DNA from: Bacteroidaceae bacterium
GTDB lineage: Bacteria; Bacteroidota; Bacteroidia; Bacteroidales; Bacteroidaceae
Length of the DNA: 39,695 nucleotides
Assembly (NCBI GenBank): GCA_017649485.1
Contig: JAGCGS010000050.1
Location: forward strand, 1-39,695
Direction: 5' to 3'
In this document: in pieces, positions 1 to 6,901 of the stretch
Layout: each line of letters starts with the position of its first letter
Numbering within the stretch: position 1 is the stretch's first letter
Notes under the pieces: model-generated
The model's database searches: none
Told to the model about the DNA's origin: nothing
What the model saw: the letters and a program-made list of their open reading frames with translations, nothing else
Translations under genes and position numbers: made by a program

Positions 1-14
1 ACAAAAATAATGAG

Positions 15-105
15 ATTTGCGAACAAAATGAGTGAATCAATTATTGCAGAAAGATTATATTGGTGTTCGCGAAATGCAATTTTGTTCGCAAATTGTTCGC
101 AAAAC
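15..105. repeat. TTGTTCGCAAA repeat cluster
   Basis: The word TTGTTCGCAAA occurs twice in direct tandem at about 82-103 (11-bp period). A palindromic variant TGTTCGCGAA lies at 64-73. An inverted copy at 15-29 pairs exactly with 79-93 (15 bp). The stretch has no gene. It could be an operator cluster or a remnant repeat; nothing in the sequence decides between these. Confidence 0.55.
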
Positions 106-112
106 AAAGAAA

Positions 113-141
113 AAGGAGCTACATTTTTGGTGTAACTCCTT
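113..141 (-). terminator. Terminator downstream of tRNA-Met
   Basis: On the minus strand an 11-bp stem (AAGGAGTTACA with TGTAGCTCCTT, one G-U pair) is followed by a T-rich tract. It starts 12 nt after the tRNA 3' end, so it fits a rho-independent terminator for the tRNA transcript. Confidence 0.7.
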
Positions 142-152
142 GATTTTCAATG

Positions 153-226
153 TGGACCAGCTAGGGCTTGAACCTAGGACCTCCAGATTATGAGTCTGTT
201 GCTCTAACCGACTGAGCTACAAGTCC
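153..226 (-). tRNA. tRNA-Met (anticodon CAT)
   Basis: Read on the minus strand this folds as a complete cloverleaf. The acceptor starts GGACTTG and ends with GGTCC plus discriminator A. The D-arm is GTAGCTCAG...GGTTAGAGC, the anticodon stem is CAGA/TCTG around loop CTCATAA, and the T-arm is CTAGG-TTCAAGC-CCTAG. The anticodon CAT means elongator Met, or Ile2 if C34 is lysidinylated; the acceptor is not that of initiator tRNA by eye. CCA is not encoded. One acceptor pair appears mismatched (U-U). Confidence 0.92.
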
Positions 227-254
227 TACTTTTGCCTCTTTTGGAAAAGCGTTG

Positions 255-286
255 CAAAATTAGTCTTTTCCTTAGAAATATGCAAA
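255..286 (-). promoter_or_regulatory. Promoter of tRNA-Met (Bacteroidetes type)
   Basis: On the minus strand TTTG (283-286) is followed after exactly 20 nt by TAATTTTG (255-262). This matches the Bacteroidetes primary-sigma consensus TTTG / TAnnTTTG. The expected transcript start is about 20 nt before the tRNA. Confidence 0.8.
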
Positions 287-295
287 TGTTTTCTA

Positions 296-610
296 TCAAA
301 ACTTGTATGTCCGCTTGGGATTCTTGGGAAACCAACCCCTTCGAACACGCTGTTCCTGTTCGAAAACCTCATGGATGCTCCAAAAGCATGAGAATGCAAA
401 AACGCCAAATAAAGATGATAAAAATAGGTTATCTACATAAATGGCAGCTATTACTCCAGCAATGCCGAAAAATAGAAAACCCCACCAACATTTGGTGCCC
501 CAATAATACTCTGCCTTGATAACAAGCGGATGAAACACTCCGATTATCAAAAATGTGCATATACCTATAACCAAGCCAGCCAAATGATAATCTGCCAAGA
601 ATTGCATCAC
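296..610 (-). CDS. DUF4491 family small membrane protein
   Basis: A 104-aa protein with three hydrophobic segments (about residues 8-30, 42-60 and 62-82) and a basic C-terminal tail rich in Arg and Lys. The sequence resembles the DUF4491 family common in Bacteroidales, whose function is unknown; family recognition is from memory of its pattern (HLAGL..GI...I..FHP, aromatic-rich). It starts 17 nt after the stop of the Lrp/AsnC gene on the same strand, so the two are probably co-transcribed from the lrp promoter. The region downstream holds the tRNA promoter, and no terminator is visible between them. Confidence 0.8.
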   Translation of the reverse strand: MMQFLADYHLAGLVIGICTFLIIGVFHPLVIKAEYYWGTKCWWGFLFFGIAGVIAAIYVDNLFLSSLFGVFAFSCFWSIHEVFEQEQRVRRGWFPKNPKRTYKF

Positions 611-627
611 AACGCTATTTGCTTTTT

Positions 628-1085
628 TTAAAACTCAATAGGTACTTCTTTCTTGATGCTCTGATCCAATGAAATCAAGGTTTCAGTGGCATTTACACCA
701 GGAATCTGTTGCAGTTTGTTGTTCAATAAGTCCATGAGGTGTTCATTGTCACGTGCATACACCTTTGTAAGCATGGTGTAAGGGCCTGTTGTGAAGTGAC
801 ACTCCACAACTTCAGGAATCTTGTTTAGCTCAGTCACCACAGCCTTATACATAGAGCCTTTCTCCAAGCTGATTCCCACATAGGTGCAGGTCATAAAGCC
901 CAAGGACTTAGGGTTTACCTCATAGCCTGAGCCGACGATGATGCCTAAATCTATCATGTGTTGCACACGCTGGTGAATAGCAGCGCGAGATACTCCACAC
1001 TGAGCTGCCACATCTTTGAAAGGAATGCGTGCATTCTTTGAGATGATGGTCAATATCTGCTTGTCAAGTCTGTCAATCTTATCCA
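628..1085 (-). CDS. Lrp/AsnC family transcriptional regulator
   Basis: A 152-aa DNA-binding regulator of the feast/famine family. The N-terminal helix-turn-helix is at about residues 5-50 (LDKQILTIISKNARIPFKDV...GVSRAAIHQRV), followed by a ligand-binding RAM domain (about 65-140, with GPYTMLTKVYARD). The start is set at the ATG giving MDKIDRLDK. The reading frame is open 22 codons further upstream, but that extension overlaps the promoter at 1123-1152 and has no family similarity. It probably senses an amino acid and may act on its own promoter; the specific ligand cannot be read from sequence. DUF4491 follows after 17 nt. Confidence 0.92.
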
Positions 1086-1122
1086 TATTTGTAAAAGTTA
1101 GAATGGTATATCTATTTGTGAG

Positions 1123-1152
1123 CAAATATAGGACTTTTTTTGTTCTTGACAA
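1123..1152 (-). promoter_or_regulatory. Promoter of the lrp-DUF4491 operon
   Basis: On the minus strand TTG (1150-1152) is followed after 19 nt by TATATTTG (1123-1130), a good Bacteroidetes -7 box. A leader of roughly 30 nt precedes the ATG at 1085. This supports the downstream start for the regulator. Confidence 0.7.
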
Positions 1153-1184
1153 TCATTATGACAAAAAAAATGCAGAAAACACAT

Positions 1185-1215
1185 AAAAAAGCCACTCTTG
1201 AGAAGCAAGAGTGGC
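1185..1215 (-). terminator. Terminator of the FKBP operon
   Basis: A perfect 10-bp stem (GCCACTCTTG, 1191-1200, with 1206-1215) and a 5-nt loop are followed on the minus strand by TTTTTT (1185-1190). It lies 24 nt after the stop of the FKBP lipoprotein gene, so it is a textbook intrinsic terminator for that operon. Confidence 0.9.
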
Positions 1216-1238
1216 CACTTATTGGTATATTGGGTGTG

Positions 1239-2108
1239 TTATTTGACAATATCCAGCAATTCAACCTCGAAGATTAAGGCTGAGTATGGTTTGATGTCAT
1301 CACCAGCTCCACGAGAACCATAACCAAGCTCTTGTGGGATGTAAACAATCCATTTTGAACCTACAGGCATCAATTGCAGTGCCTCTGTCCAACCTGGGAT
1401 AACTTGGTTAACACGGAAGGTGGCAGGTTCGTTGCGGGCATAAGAGCTGTCGAACTCAGTAGTGCCATCAATCAGCGTACCACGATAGTGTACCTTTACC
1501 TGACTATTAGCAGTCGGTTTCTCACCCTTGCCTTCTTTAACGATTTTGTATTGCAGGCCGCTGGCAGTAGTCATCACGCCTTCCTTTGTTTTATTGTCGG
1601 CCAGGAACTGCTCACCGGCAATGCGGTTATCACCATAGTTCTTCTCAAGTACGCGCTCATGAAGTTCATTCATCTTCTGGTTAGAGTAAGCCTGAGCCTT
1701 CACCTGATCCATCAACTCGGTCTTCTTTGCAATAGCGGCAACAAAGCCCTGAACGAATAAACTGCGGTTCAACTCCATAGTTGAATCGTTTTCAAAGATA
1801 CTTTGGTTCAGGCCTGGCAGGAAGCTAATCAATCTTTGAGCGACTTCCATACCTACACGGCGGGCGTTGAATTTCTTGTTGTCCACATTATCCAAGCCCT
1901 CGTTGAAGCCCTTGAGGAAGTCCACCATCAAAGTACTGTCAACACCCTGTGCCAGCAGATAATCATTCAAACCATCTGTGCGAGAGAATCCAATAGCATA
2001 AGATAAAGTGTCGATGTCTGATTTGAAGTTTCCTGATTGTCCTTGTGCTGTGCATGATGACATGAATGTTGCTACTGCCATCACCACAATAATTGATAAT
2101 TTTTTCAT
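1239..2108 (-). CDS. FKBP-type peptidyl-prolyl isomerase lipoprotein
   Basis: A 289-aa prolyl cis-trans isomerase that helps fold envelope proteins. The N-terminus has a lipoprotein signal with lipobox FMSSC, so Cys19 is the likely lipidated residue. An alpha-helical FKBP_N-type dimerisation region covers about residues 30-170. The catalytic FKBP domain is C-terminal (about 195-288), with VHYRGTLIDGTTEFDSSY, the conserved PGWTEAL core and ELGYGSRG. It begins 21 nt after the stop of a second FKBP gene, forming a two-gene operon that ends at the terminator at 1185-1215. The partner lacks a signal peptide, so the pair may serve two compartments. Confidence 0.93.
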   Translation of the reverse strand: MKKLSIIVVMAVATFMSSCTAQGQSGNFKSDIDTLSYAIGFSRTDGLNDYLLAQGVDSTLMVDFLKGFNEGLDNVDNKKFNARRVGMEVAQRLISFLPGLNQSIFENDSTMELNRSLFVQGFVAAIAKKTELMDQVKAQAYSNQKMNELHERVLEKNYGDNRIAGEQFLADNKTKEGVMTTASGLQYKIVKEGKGEKPTANSQVKVHYRGTLIDGTTEFDSSYARNEPATFRVNQVIPGWTEALQLMPVGSKWIVYIPQELGYGSRGAGDDIKPYSALIFEVELLDIVK

Positions 2109-2129
2109 TTTGCTTTGTATTTAATTCAT

Positions 2130-2735
2130 TTATAATATTTTCAGTAATTCAACATCGAATATCAATGCGCTGTGAGGAGGAATAACCTGTCCAGCTCCTT
2201 GTGCACCATAAGCCATCTCTGATGGGATGAACAGTGTCCACTTAGCACCCTCTGGCATCAACTGCAGTGCCTCAGTCCATCCCTGAATCACCTGATTCAC
2301 GCCAAATGTAGCTGGTTCACCACGTTGATAAGAACTGTCGAATACATTGCCATCTAATAAACGGCCTTCGTAATGGCATTGAACGCGATCCGTCTCCTTG
2401 GCACGCTTACCTTCCACATTGCCTTGGTTTACCACATAATACTGCAAGCCGCTGGGCAGCTCCACTACACCTTGGCGTTTCTTATTTTCCTCAAGGAACT
2501 GTTTGTTTGCTTCCTGTCTCGCAGCAGTCATTTTCTTATCCAGTTCATCAATATACTGGCTGACGATAATCTGAGCAGTCTTGTGATCCAATTCCGGTTT
2601 CTTGTCTTCCAGCACATCTTTCACTCCATGAGCGAACTCGTCGATGTCGATATCCTTGGCACCCATGCCAAGCAGGTTCTGGCCAATACCCAGTCCCAAA
2701 GCATAACTTACTTGTTTCTGATCCATAATATTCAT
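2130..2735 (-). CDS. FKBP-type peptidyl-prolyl isomerase, cytoplasmic
   Basis: A 201-aa FKBP of the FklB/Mip architecture: a helical N-terminal region (about residues 1-100) and a catalytic C-terminal domain (YEGRLLDGNVFDSSY, IQGWTEALQLMPEG, EMAYGAQG). No signal peptide is present. The start chosen gives MNIMDQKQ; a start at MDQKQ (2725) is equally possible. A longer frame using TTG at 2750 can be excluded because that codon lies inside the -7 promoter box (2748-2755). It is the first gene of a two-gene operon with the FKBP lipoprotein, which it closely resembles across the catalytic domain, suggesting an old tandem duplication. Confidence 0.92.
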   Translation of the reverse strand: MNIMDQKQVSYALGLGIGQNLLGMGAKDIDIDEFAHGVKDVLEDKKPELDHKTAQIIVSQYIDELDKKMTAARQEANKQFLEENKKRQGVVELPSGLQYYVVNQGNVEGKRAKETDRVQCHYEGRLLDGNVFDSSYQRGEPATFGVNQVIQGWTEALQLMPEGAKWTLFIPSEMAYGAQGAGQVIPPHSALIFDVELLKIL

Positions 2736-2747
2736 TCTAAAAGCGTG

Positions 2748-2755
2748 CAAAGATA
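2748..2755 (-). promoter_or_regulatory. -7 box of the FKBP operon
   Basis: The minus strand reads TATCTTTG, an exact TAnnTTTG box, ending 12 nt before the ATG at 2735. No convincing TTG/TTTG -33 element sits 20 nt upstream. The implied leader is only a few nucleotides long. Confidence 0.6.
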
Positions 2756-2805
2756 CTCCTTTTTATTGAAACTTGACGATTTTCTGTAGTTAAATTCTCT
2801 AATCA

Positions 2806-2836
2806 TTGCTTTTGTTGAATGTTTTTTATACTTTTG
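2806..2836 (+). promoter_or_regulatory. Promoter of the sirtuin gene
   Basis: TTG (2806-2808), a 20-nt spacer and TACTTTTG (2829-2836) match the Bacteroidetes consensus. The ATG follows 21 nt later. Confidence 0.7.
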
Positions 2837-2857
2837 GATGATTAAATACGCACGGAC

Positions 2858-3559
2858 ATGAAGAATTTAGTGTTTCTTACAGGTGCTGGTATGAGCGCTG
2901 AGAGCGGCATCAGCACATTCAGGGATTCTGGTGGATTGTGGGAGCAGTTTAAGGTAGAAGACGTGGCTTCCATTGAAGGTTATTGGCGTAACCGCAAGCT
3001 GGTGTTGGATTTCTACAACCAGCGTCGCAATGAGTTGCAAGGTGTAAAGCCCAATGCAGGACACTATGGAGTAGCAGAGTTGGAAAAGAAATTCAACGTA
3101 ACTGTAGTGACACAGAATGTGGATAATTTGCATGAAAGGGCAGGTAGTACAAGGGTGGTTCATTTACATGGCGAATTAACTAAGGCTTGCTCTGAGCGTA
3201 ATCCCAATGATCCTCGCTACATTCGTGAGCTTAAAACTGGTGAGGAGATCCAGTTAGGAGACAAGGCTGGTGATGGCTCTCAGTTGCGTCCCTTCATCGT
3301 ATGGTTTGGTGAGTCAGTACCAGAGATTGAGACTGCTATCAATTATGTAGAGAAAGCAGACATTCTGGTGATTATCGGTACCAGTCTAAATGTATATCCT
3401 GCTGCAGGTTTGTTGCATTATGCACCAAGGGAAGCAGAGATTTACTTGATTGATCCAAAGCCGGTGGAAACTCATTCTTTTCGCAGCATCCATGTAATCC
3501 GTAAGGGTGCGTCAGAGGGAGTCAAGGAACTGACAACTATTTTAGAAGGCGAAGGATGA
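2858..3559 (+). CDS. cobB: Sir2-family NAD-dependent protein deacylase (CobB type)
   Basis: A 233-aa sirtuin that removes acyl groups from lysines using NAD. The Rossmann motif is GAGMSAESGISTFRD (residues 9-23), the NAD-binding motif is TQNVDN (85-90) and His104 in HLHGE is the catalytic base. The YxxR pair (Tyr53, Arg56 in FYNQRR) that marks class III desuccinylase/demalonylase sirtuins is present, as in E. coli CobB. The two CxxC pairs that bind structural zinc are absent: only one Cys (Cys111) occurs in that loop. The gene has its own promoter and overlaps the end of the convergent glycosyltransferase gene by 23 bp. Confidence 0.92.
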   Translation: MKNLVFLTGAGMSAESGISTFRDSGGLWEQFKVEDVASIEGYWRNRKLVLDFYNQRRNELQGVKPNAGHYGVAELEKKFNVTVVTQNVDNLHERAGSTRVVHLHGELTKACSERNPNDPRYIRELKTGEEIQLGDKAGDGSQLRPFIVWFGESVPEIETAINYVEKADILVIIGTSLNVYPAAGLLHYAPREAEIYLIDPKPVETHSFRSIHVIRKGASEGVKELTTILEGEG

Positions 3560-4283
3560 ACCAGAGGTGCATGACTAAGGTTGTAGGCCATCCATAGTGT
3601 TTCGCCATGATACGGAGTCGTTCTAACAGAGAGGCTTTATGGTGGCGGGTAGTCATGCCTTCCTCCAAGTAGTCAATGAGAATTAGGTGGGTGTTACTGA
3701 TGACATCCGCCTTTTTCATCATGCGAATGCACCAGTCAAAGTCTGATGAATACTTATATTGAAGCTCGTAAGGTTCTGTCAAATCACGTTTTACAAAGAA
3801 AGCTTGGTGACACACCAGCATGCCTTGTTTAAAACTTTTCCAGGTCAATACCTCTGGGGCTTTGTGCCTTCTCATGTGAAGGAATTGCCTGTCAGCATTG
3901 ACAATAGCGGTTTCGCCATATAGGATTGATGGGATTTCGGTATTGGATGTCAGAGGCAATGTGTTTGCCATTTTCTCCAAGGTATCTGCATCATGAAAAG
4001 TGTCGCCTGCATTGAGGAAGCAGAGATAGGTGCCAGTAGCAAAGCGGATGCCTTTATTCATAGCATCATACAAACCGTTGTCTGGCTCACTGATAACCTT
4101 CAAATAACTATCCTTGTATCTTTCTATAATTAATAAGGTGTTATCTTTAGATCCCCCATCGATGATGATATGCTCGATTTGCCGATAGGTTTGTTGTTGC
4201 ACACTACGAAGTGTCACCTCAATTGTTGCCTCTGCATTGTAAGTGACAGTGATGATACTAAACGTAGGAATCGCTTTATTCAT
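3537..4283 (-). CDS. Glycosyltransferase family 2
   Basis: A 248-aa GT-A fold sugar transferase. The N-terminal nucleotide-sugar motif is FSIITVTYNAEATIEVTLRS, followed by IEHIIIDGGSKDNT and a region with CFLNAGDTFHD that occupies the DXD position. It likely adds a sugar to a surface polysaccharide or glycan at the inner membrane; the acceptor is unknown. The start is the ATG that overlaps the stop of the upstream GT4 gene by 8 nt (ATGAATAA), indicating translational coupling. A longer TTG-initiated frame into the GT4 gene is not supported by family similarity. Its 3' end overlaps the sirtuin gene on the opposite strand. Confidence 0.9.
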   Translation of the reverse strand: MNKAIPTFSIITVTYNAEATIEVTLRSVQQQTYRQIEHIIIDGGSKDNTLLIIERYKDSYLKVISEPDNGLYDAMNKGIRFATGTYLCFLNAGDTFHDADTLEKMANTLPLTSNTEIPSILYGETAIVNADRQFLHMRRHKAPEVLTWKSFKQGMLVCHQAFFVKRDLTEPYELQYKYSSDFDWCIRMMKKADVISNTHLILIDYLEEGMTTRHHKASLLERLRIMAKHYGWPTTLVMHLWFILRLLK

Positions 4284-5538
4284 AAGTGCCCAACAGTTTG
4301 TTATAGACCTGAATATATCGTTTTGCAATCACGCGGCTGGAATAATGCGTTTGTACCTTTCTAACAGCTTCTGCAGACATACGTTCATAATCTGGTGCTT
4401 GTAATAACCAGTAGATACCATTGGTAAAATCTTCAGTAGATTTATACTCAGCCACATAGCCATTGTGCAGGTGGTCAATCATCTCAGGAATTCCACCTAC
4501 ATTGAATCCCACACAAGGTACTCCACAGGCCATCGCTTCCATGATGGTGTTGGGCAGGTTCTCTTCCAAAGAAGGAGTAGCATAGAGATCAACACTGTTA
4601 TATAGGTCAGCAATCTTGTGCTCGTCCATTAGAAACTCCTGGGGAAATACTTTGAAGGGCAACTGATTCTCCAAATAATCAGAACGGTTACCTAAAACCA
4701 CTACTCCTATCTGCTCCTTCAGTTCTGGATGTTGTTCAGCCAAGAGTTTGCATGAATCAATGAAATACAAAACGCCCTTGCGCTTGTCAGTAATCTTCAC
4801 AGAGCCAAAAAGAATCAGCTTCATGTTCTTTGGTAATCCGCATCGCTGACGAGAATCTAATTTATTCGTGGGTCGGAAAACAGACGTATTGATGGGGTTG
4901 GGAATACTCACAATTTGCTGTCCCTGCAGCAATGCACTCTTACGGGCCTGTCTTTCCATCCACTCACTACAAGTAACATAACTGATGAGCCTTTCACCCA
5001 AGTATTGCTTTTTCTTCTTGTAAACGTTGTATGACAAATCATGCTTAGATGGTTTCAGTAGGTATGGGCAATTGCCACACTCATGAAGATAACCCTCGCA
5101 ATCCCTGGCATGATGACAGATACCTGTGCATGGCCACATGTCATGCATCGTCCAGACAATAGGTTTGCCTGAATCCAGAATCTTCTTGATGCCTTTAAGT
5201 GAAAGCATACCTTGGTTTATCCAATGCAAATGGATGATGTCAGCCTGTTGAAATTCTGGTAAATTTGTAATGTCATATCCGGCATTGGCAATATCCACTT
5301 TAAAAAGATTCTTACGGTGAAACCCATTCGTCTGCCAAATGCGGATGCGTTCCCATAAAAAATACCATAACAATTTCCAACTATAAGGCAAAGGTACTAC
5401 TGTTATTTTTTCCGTCTGTTTGTCTCGTACCAGCATCTTAGCCTTAATGCCGTTATCCTTTAAAGCTTCCATCAGTCGTCCGCAAGAAACGGCTGCACCT
5501 CCTATCCTTTCTGATGTGTTGATTAAAAGTACACGCAT
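4276..5538 (-). CDS. Glycosyltransferase family 4 (WcaC-like)
   Basis: A 420-aa GT-B fold transferase. The N-terminal acceptor domain starts MRVLLINTSERIGGAAVS and includes a Cys/His-rich stretch (about residues 133-160, MHDMWPCTGICHHARDC...CGNCPYL) seen in WcaC-like enzymes. The C-terminal donor domain has EENLPNTIMEAMACGVPCVG with the Glu pair that contacts the nucleotide sugar, then NVGGIPEMI. With the downstream GT2 gene it forms a two-gene operon, probably for exopolysaccharide, O-antigen or protein glycan assembly. It has a candidate promoter of its own at 5559-5589, so it need not depend on the kinase gene upstream. Confidence 0.9.
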   Translation of the reverse strand: MRVLLINTSERIGGAAVSCGRLMEALKDNGIKAKMLVRDKQTEKITVVPLPYSWKLLWYFLWERIRIWQTNGFHRKNLFKVDIANAGYDITNLPEFQQADIIHLHWINQGMLSLKGIKKILDSGKPIVWTMHDMWPCTGICHHARDCEGYLHECGNCPYLLKPSKHDLSYNVYKKKKQYLGERLISYVTCSEWMERQARKSALLQGQQIVSIPNPINTSVFRPTNKLDSRQRCGLPKNMKLILFGSVKITDKRKGVLYFIDSCKLLAEQHPELKEQIGVVVLGNRSDYLENQLPFKVFPQEFLMDEHKIADLYNSVDLYATPSLEENLPNTIMEAMACGVPCVGFNVGGIPEMIDHLHNGYVAEYKSTEDFTNGIYWLLQAPDYERMSAEAVRKVQTHYSSRVIAKRYIQVYNKLLGTYE

Positions 5539-5558
5539 ATATGGTTTGTTTTCGGTTG

Positions 5559-5589
5559 TAAAGGTAGTTAATTATTCCCTATTCTTCAA
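5559..5589 (-). promoter_or_regulatory. Candidate promoter of the GT4-GT2 operon
   Basis: On the minus strand TTG (5587-5589), a 20-nt spacer and TACCTTTA (5559-5566). The last base of the -7 box is A rather than G, so this is a weaker match. Confidence 0.5.
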
Positions 5590-5596
5590 CTTTTTT

Positions 5597-6901
5597 TCAA
5601 TCAAACTCCAGTTGGAATGTCACAGGCCACCCATTACTGCCACTCTTAAGTAATGTAATGGTGCCTCCTGAGAGCTTCATGATTTGTCGAGACAACGAGA
5701 GTCCAATGCCGCTGCCCTCATGTTTTGTAGTGAAAAATGGCACAAAAATTTGTTCAGCCACATCAGATGGGATGGCAGGGCCGTCATTGCTAACTTGGAT
5801 AAAGACATGCTCTGTGTCATTGGTAAAAGCCGAGATGTGAATGCGTCCTTGAGCTTTATCGATGGCTTGTGTAGCGTTCTTGATAAGGTTAATCAACATT
5901 TGGCGCAACAAGTTAGGATCTGCAAACAACATCAGGTCATCTGGCAAAATCTGTGTGCTTAAGCTGATATTATCTGGAATAATGTTGAGGCTCTTAAGCT
6001 GCTGAAAAGCTTCACGGATGTAAAAAGCCTCTGGTTGAGGTTTCTGCAAAGCAGAGAACTTGCGATAACTGTCCACAAATCCTATCAAACCTGTTGAAGT
6101 TTCATGAATGGCACGAATTCCCTCGAAGAGAGGACCGTTCTTTATATCCTCACGATGCATGAAGGTGTCACTGATAGAAGAAATAGGAGCTATGCTATTC
6201 ATAATCTCATGTGTCAGCACTCGGGTTAGCTTAATCCAGGAATCCAGTTCCTTTTCATCCAATTCATTTCGAATATCATTCAATATCAGGATTCTTACAG
6301 GATTACTATTTAAGATTGTACGAACACAAGCAACCGAAAGGTTAATCTCTCCCTTATTCGTTTGCAAATGCAAATGGCTCCTATCCCCAGCCTGCATATT
6401 TCGCATTAAATCTGCTACATCTTTTCCATAACGTTCCAACTGATTAATAGTACTTACTACTGGTAAGCCCAAGAGTCGTGCAGCAGCAGGGTTGGCTTGT
6501 ACGATGAAATTATTCTCTGCTATCACCAGAATACCCGTGCTGACGCTTGAGATAATCTGTTCGAAGAACTTCTCACGTTGAATGGACTGTTGCTTCTGTT
6601 CATTCATAAGGGTTCCAAACTCATTGATGGTATCTTGCAGAACTCTCTCATTAGCTGATTTAGAAGCTGTGGGCAGACGAAAACTGTAATCATTGTTGCG
6701 AATGGCCTCCAGCATCAGGTTACACTTCTCCTTCAGCAACTTTACTCCTTGGCGGTAAATAATCCAGGTCAGTACAAAAATGACAAGACCTATTGCCACT
6801 AACACATACTGACTTTTGGCGATACCCCAGGTGCATGTAATGGAGCCTGCTATCAGCATCAAAGCACGACCAGCCGATGTGTTGAGTCTGTTAAATCCCA
6901 T
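5597..6901 (-). CDS. PAS sensor histidine kinase (NtrB/NtrY-like)
   Basis: A 434-aa membrane histidine kinase. Two adjacent transmembrane helices (about residues 13-29 and 32-49) are joined by only a few residues, so there is essentially no periplasmic sensor domain. A PAS-like domain spans about 105-215. His231 in LTHEIMNSIAPIS is the phosphorylation site. The ATPase domain has NLIKNATQAI (N box) and VPFFTTKHEGSGIGLSLS (F and G boxes). The start overlaps the end of the sigma-54 response regulator gene by 11 bp on the same strand, so the two form a coupled operon. I infer that it phosphorylates that regulator and senses the membrane or the cytoplasm. Confidence 0.93.
   Translation of the reverse strand: MGFNRLNTSAGRALMLIAGSITCTWGIAKSQYVLVAIGLVIFVLTWIIYRQGVKLLKEKCNLMLEAIRNNDYSFRLPTASKSANERVLQDTINEFGTLMNEQKQQSIQREKFFEQIISSVSTGILVIAENNFIVQANPAAARLLGLPVVSTINQLERYGKDVADLMRNMQAGDRSHLHLQTNKGEINLSVACVRTILNSNPVRILILNDIRNELDEKELDSWIKLTRVLTHEIMNSIAPISSISDTFMHREDIKNGPLFEGIRAIHETSTGLIGFVDSYRKFSALQKPQPEAFYIREAFQQLKSLNIIPDNISLSTQILPDDLMLFADPNLLRQMLINLIKNATQAIDKAQGRIHISAFTNDTEHVFIQVSNDGPAIPSDVAEQIFVPFFTTKHEGSGIGLSLSRQIMKLSGGTITLLKSGSNGWPVTFQLEFD

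Noticed and set aside
3537-3559. Frameshift or misassembly at the sirtuin/GT2 junction
   Set aside because: Both proteins have complete C-termini. A short tail-to-tail overlap is a normal arrangement.
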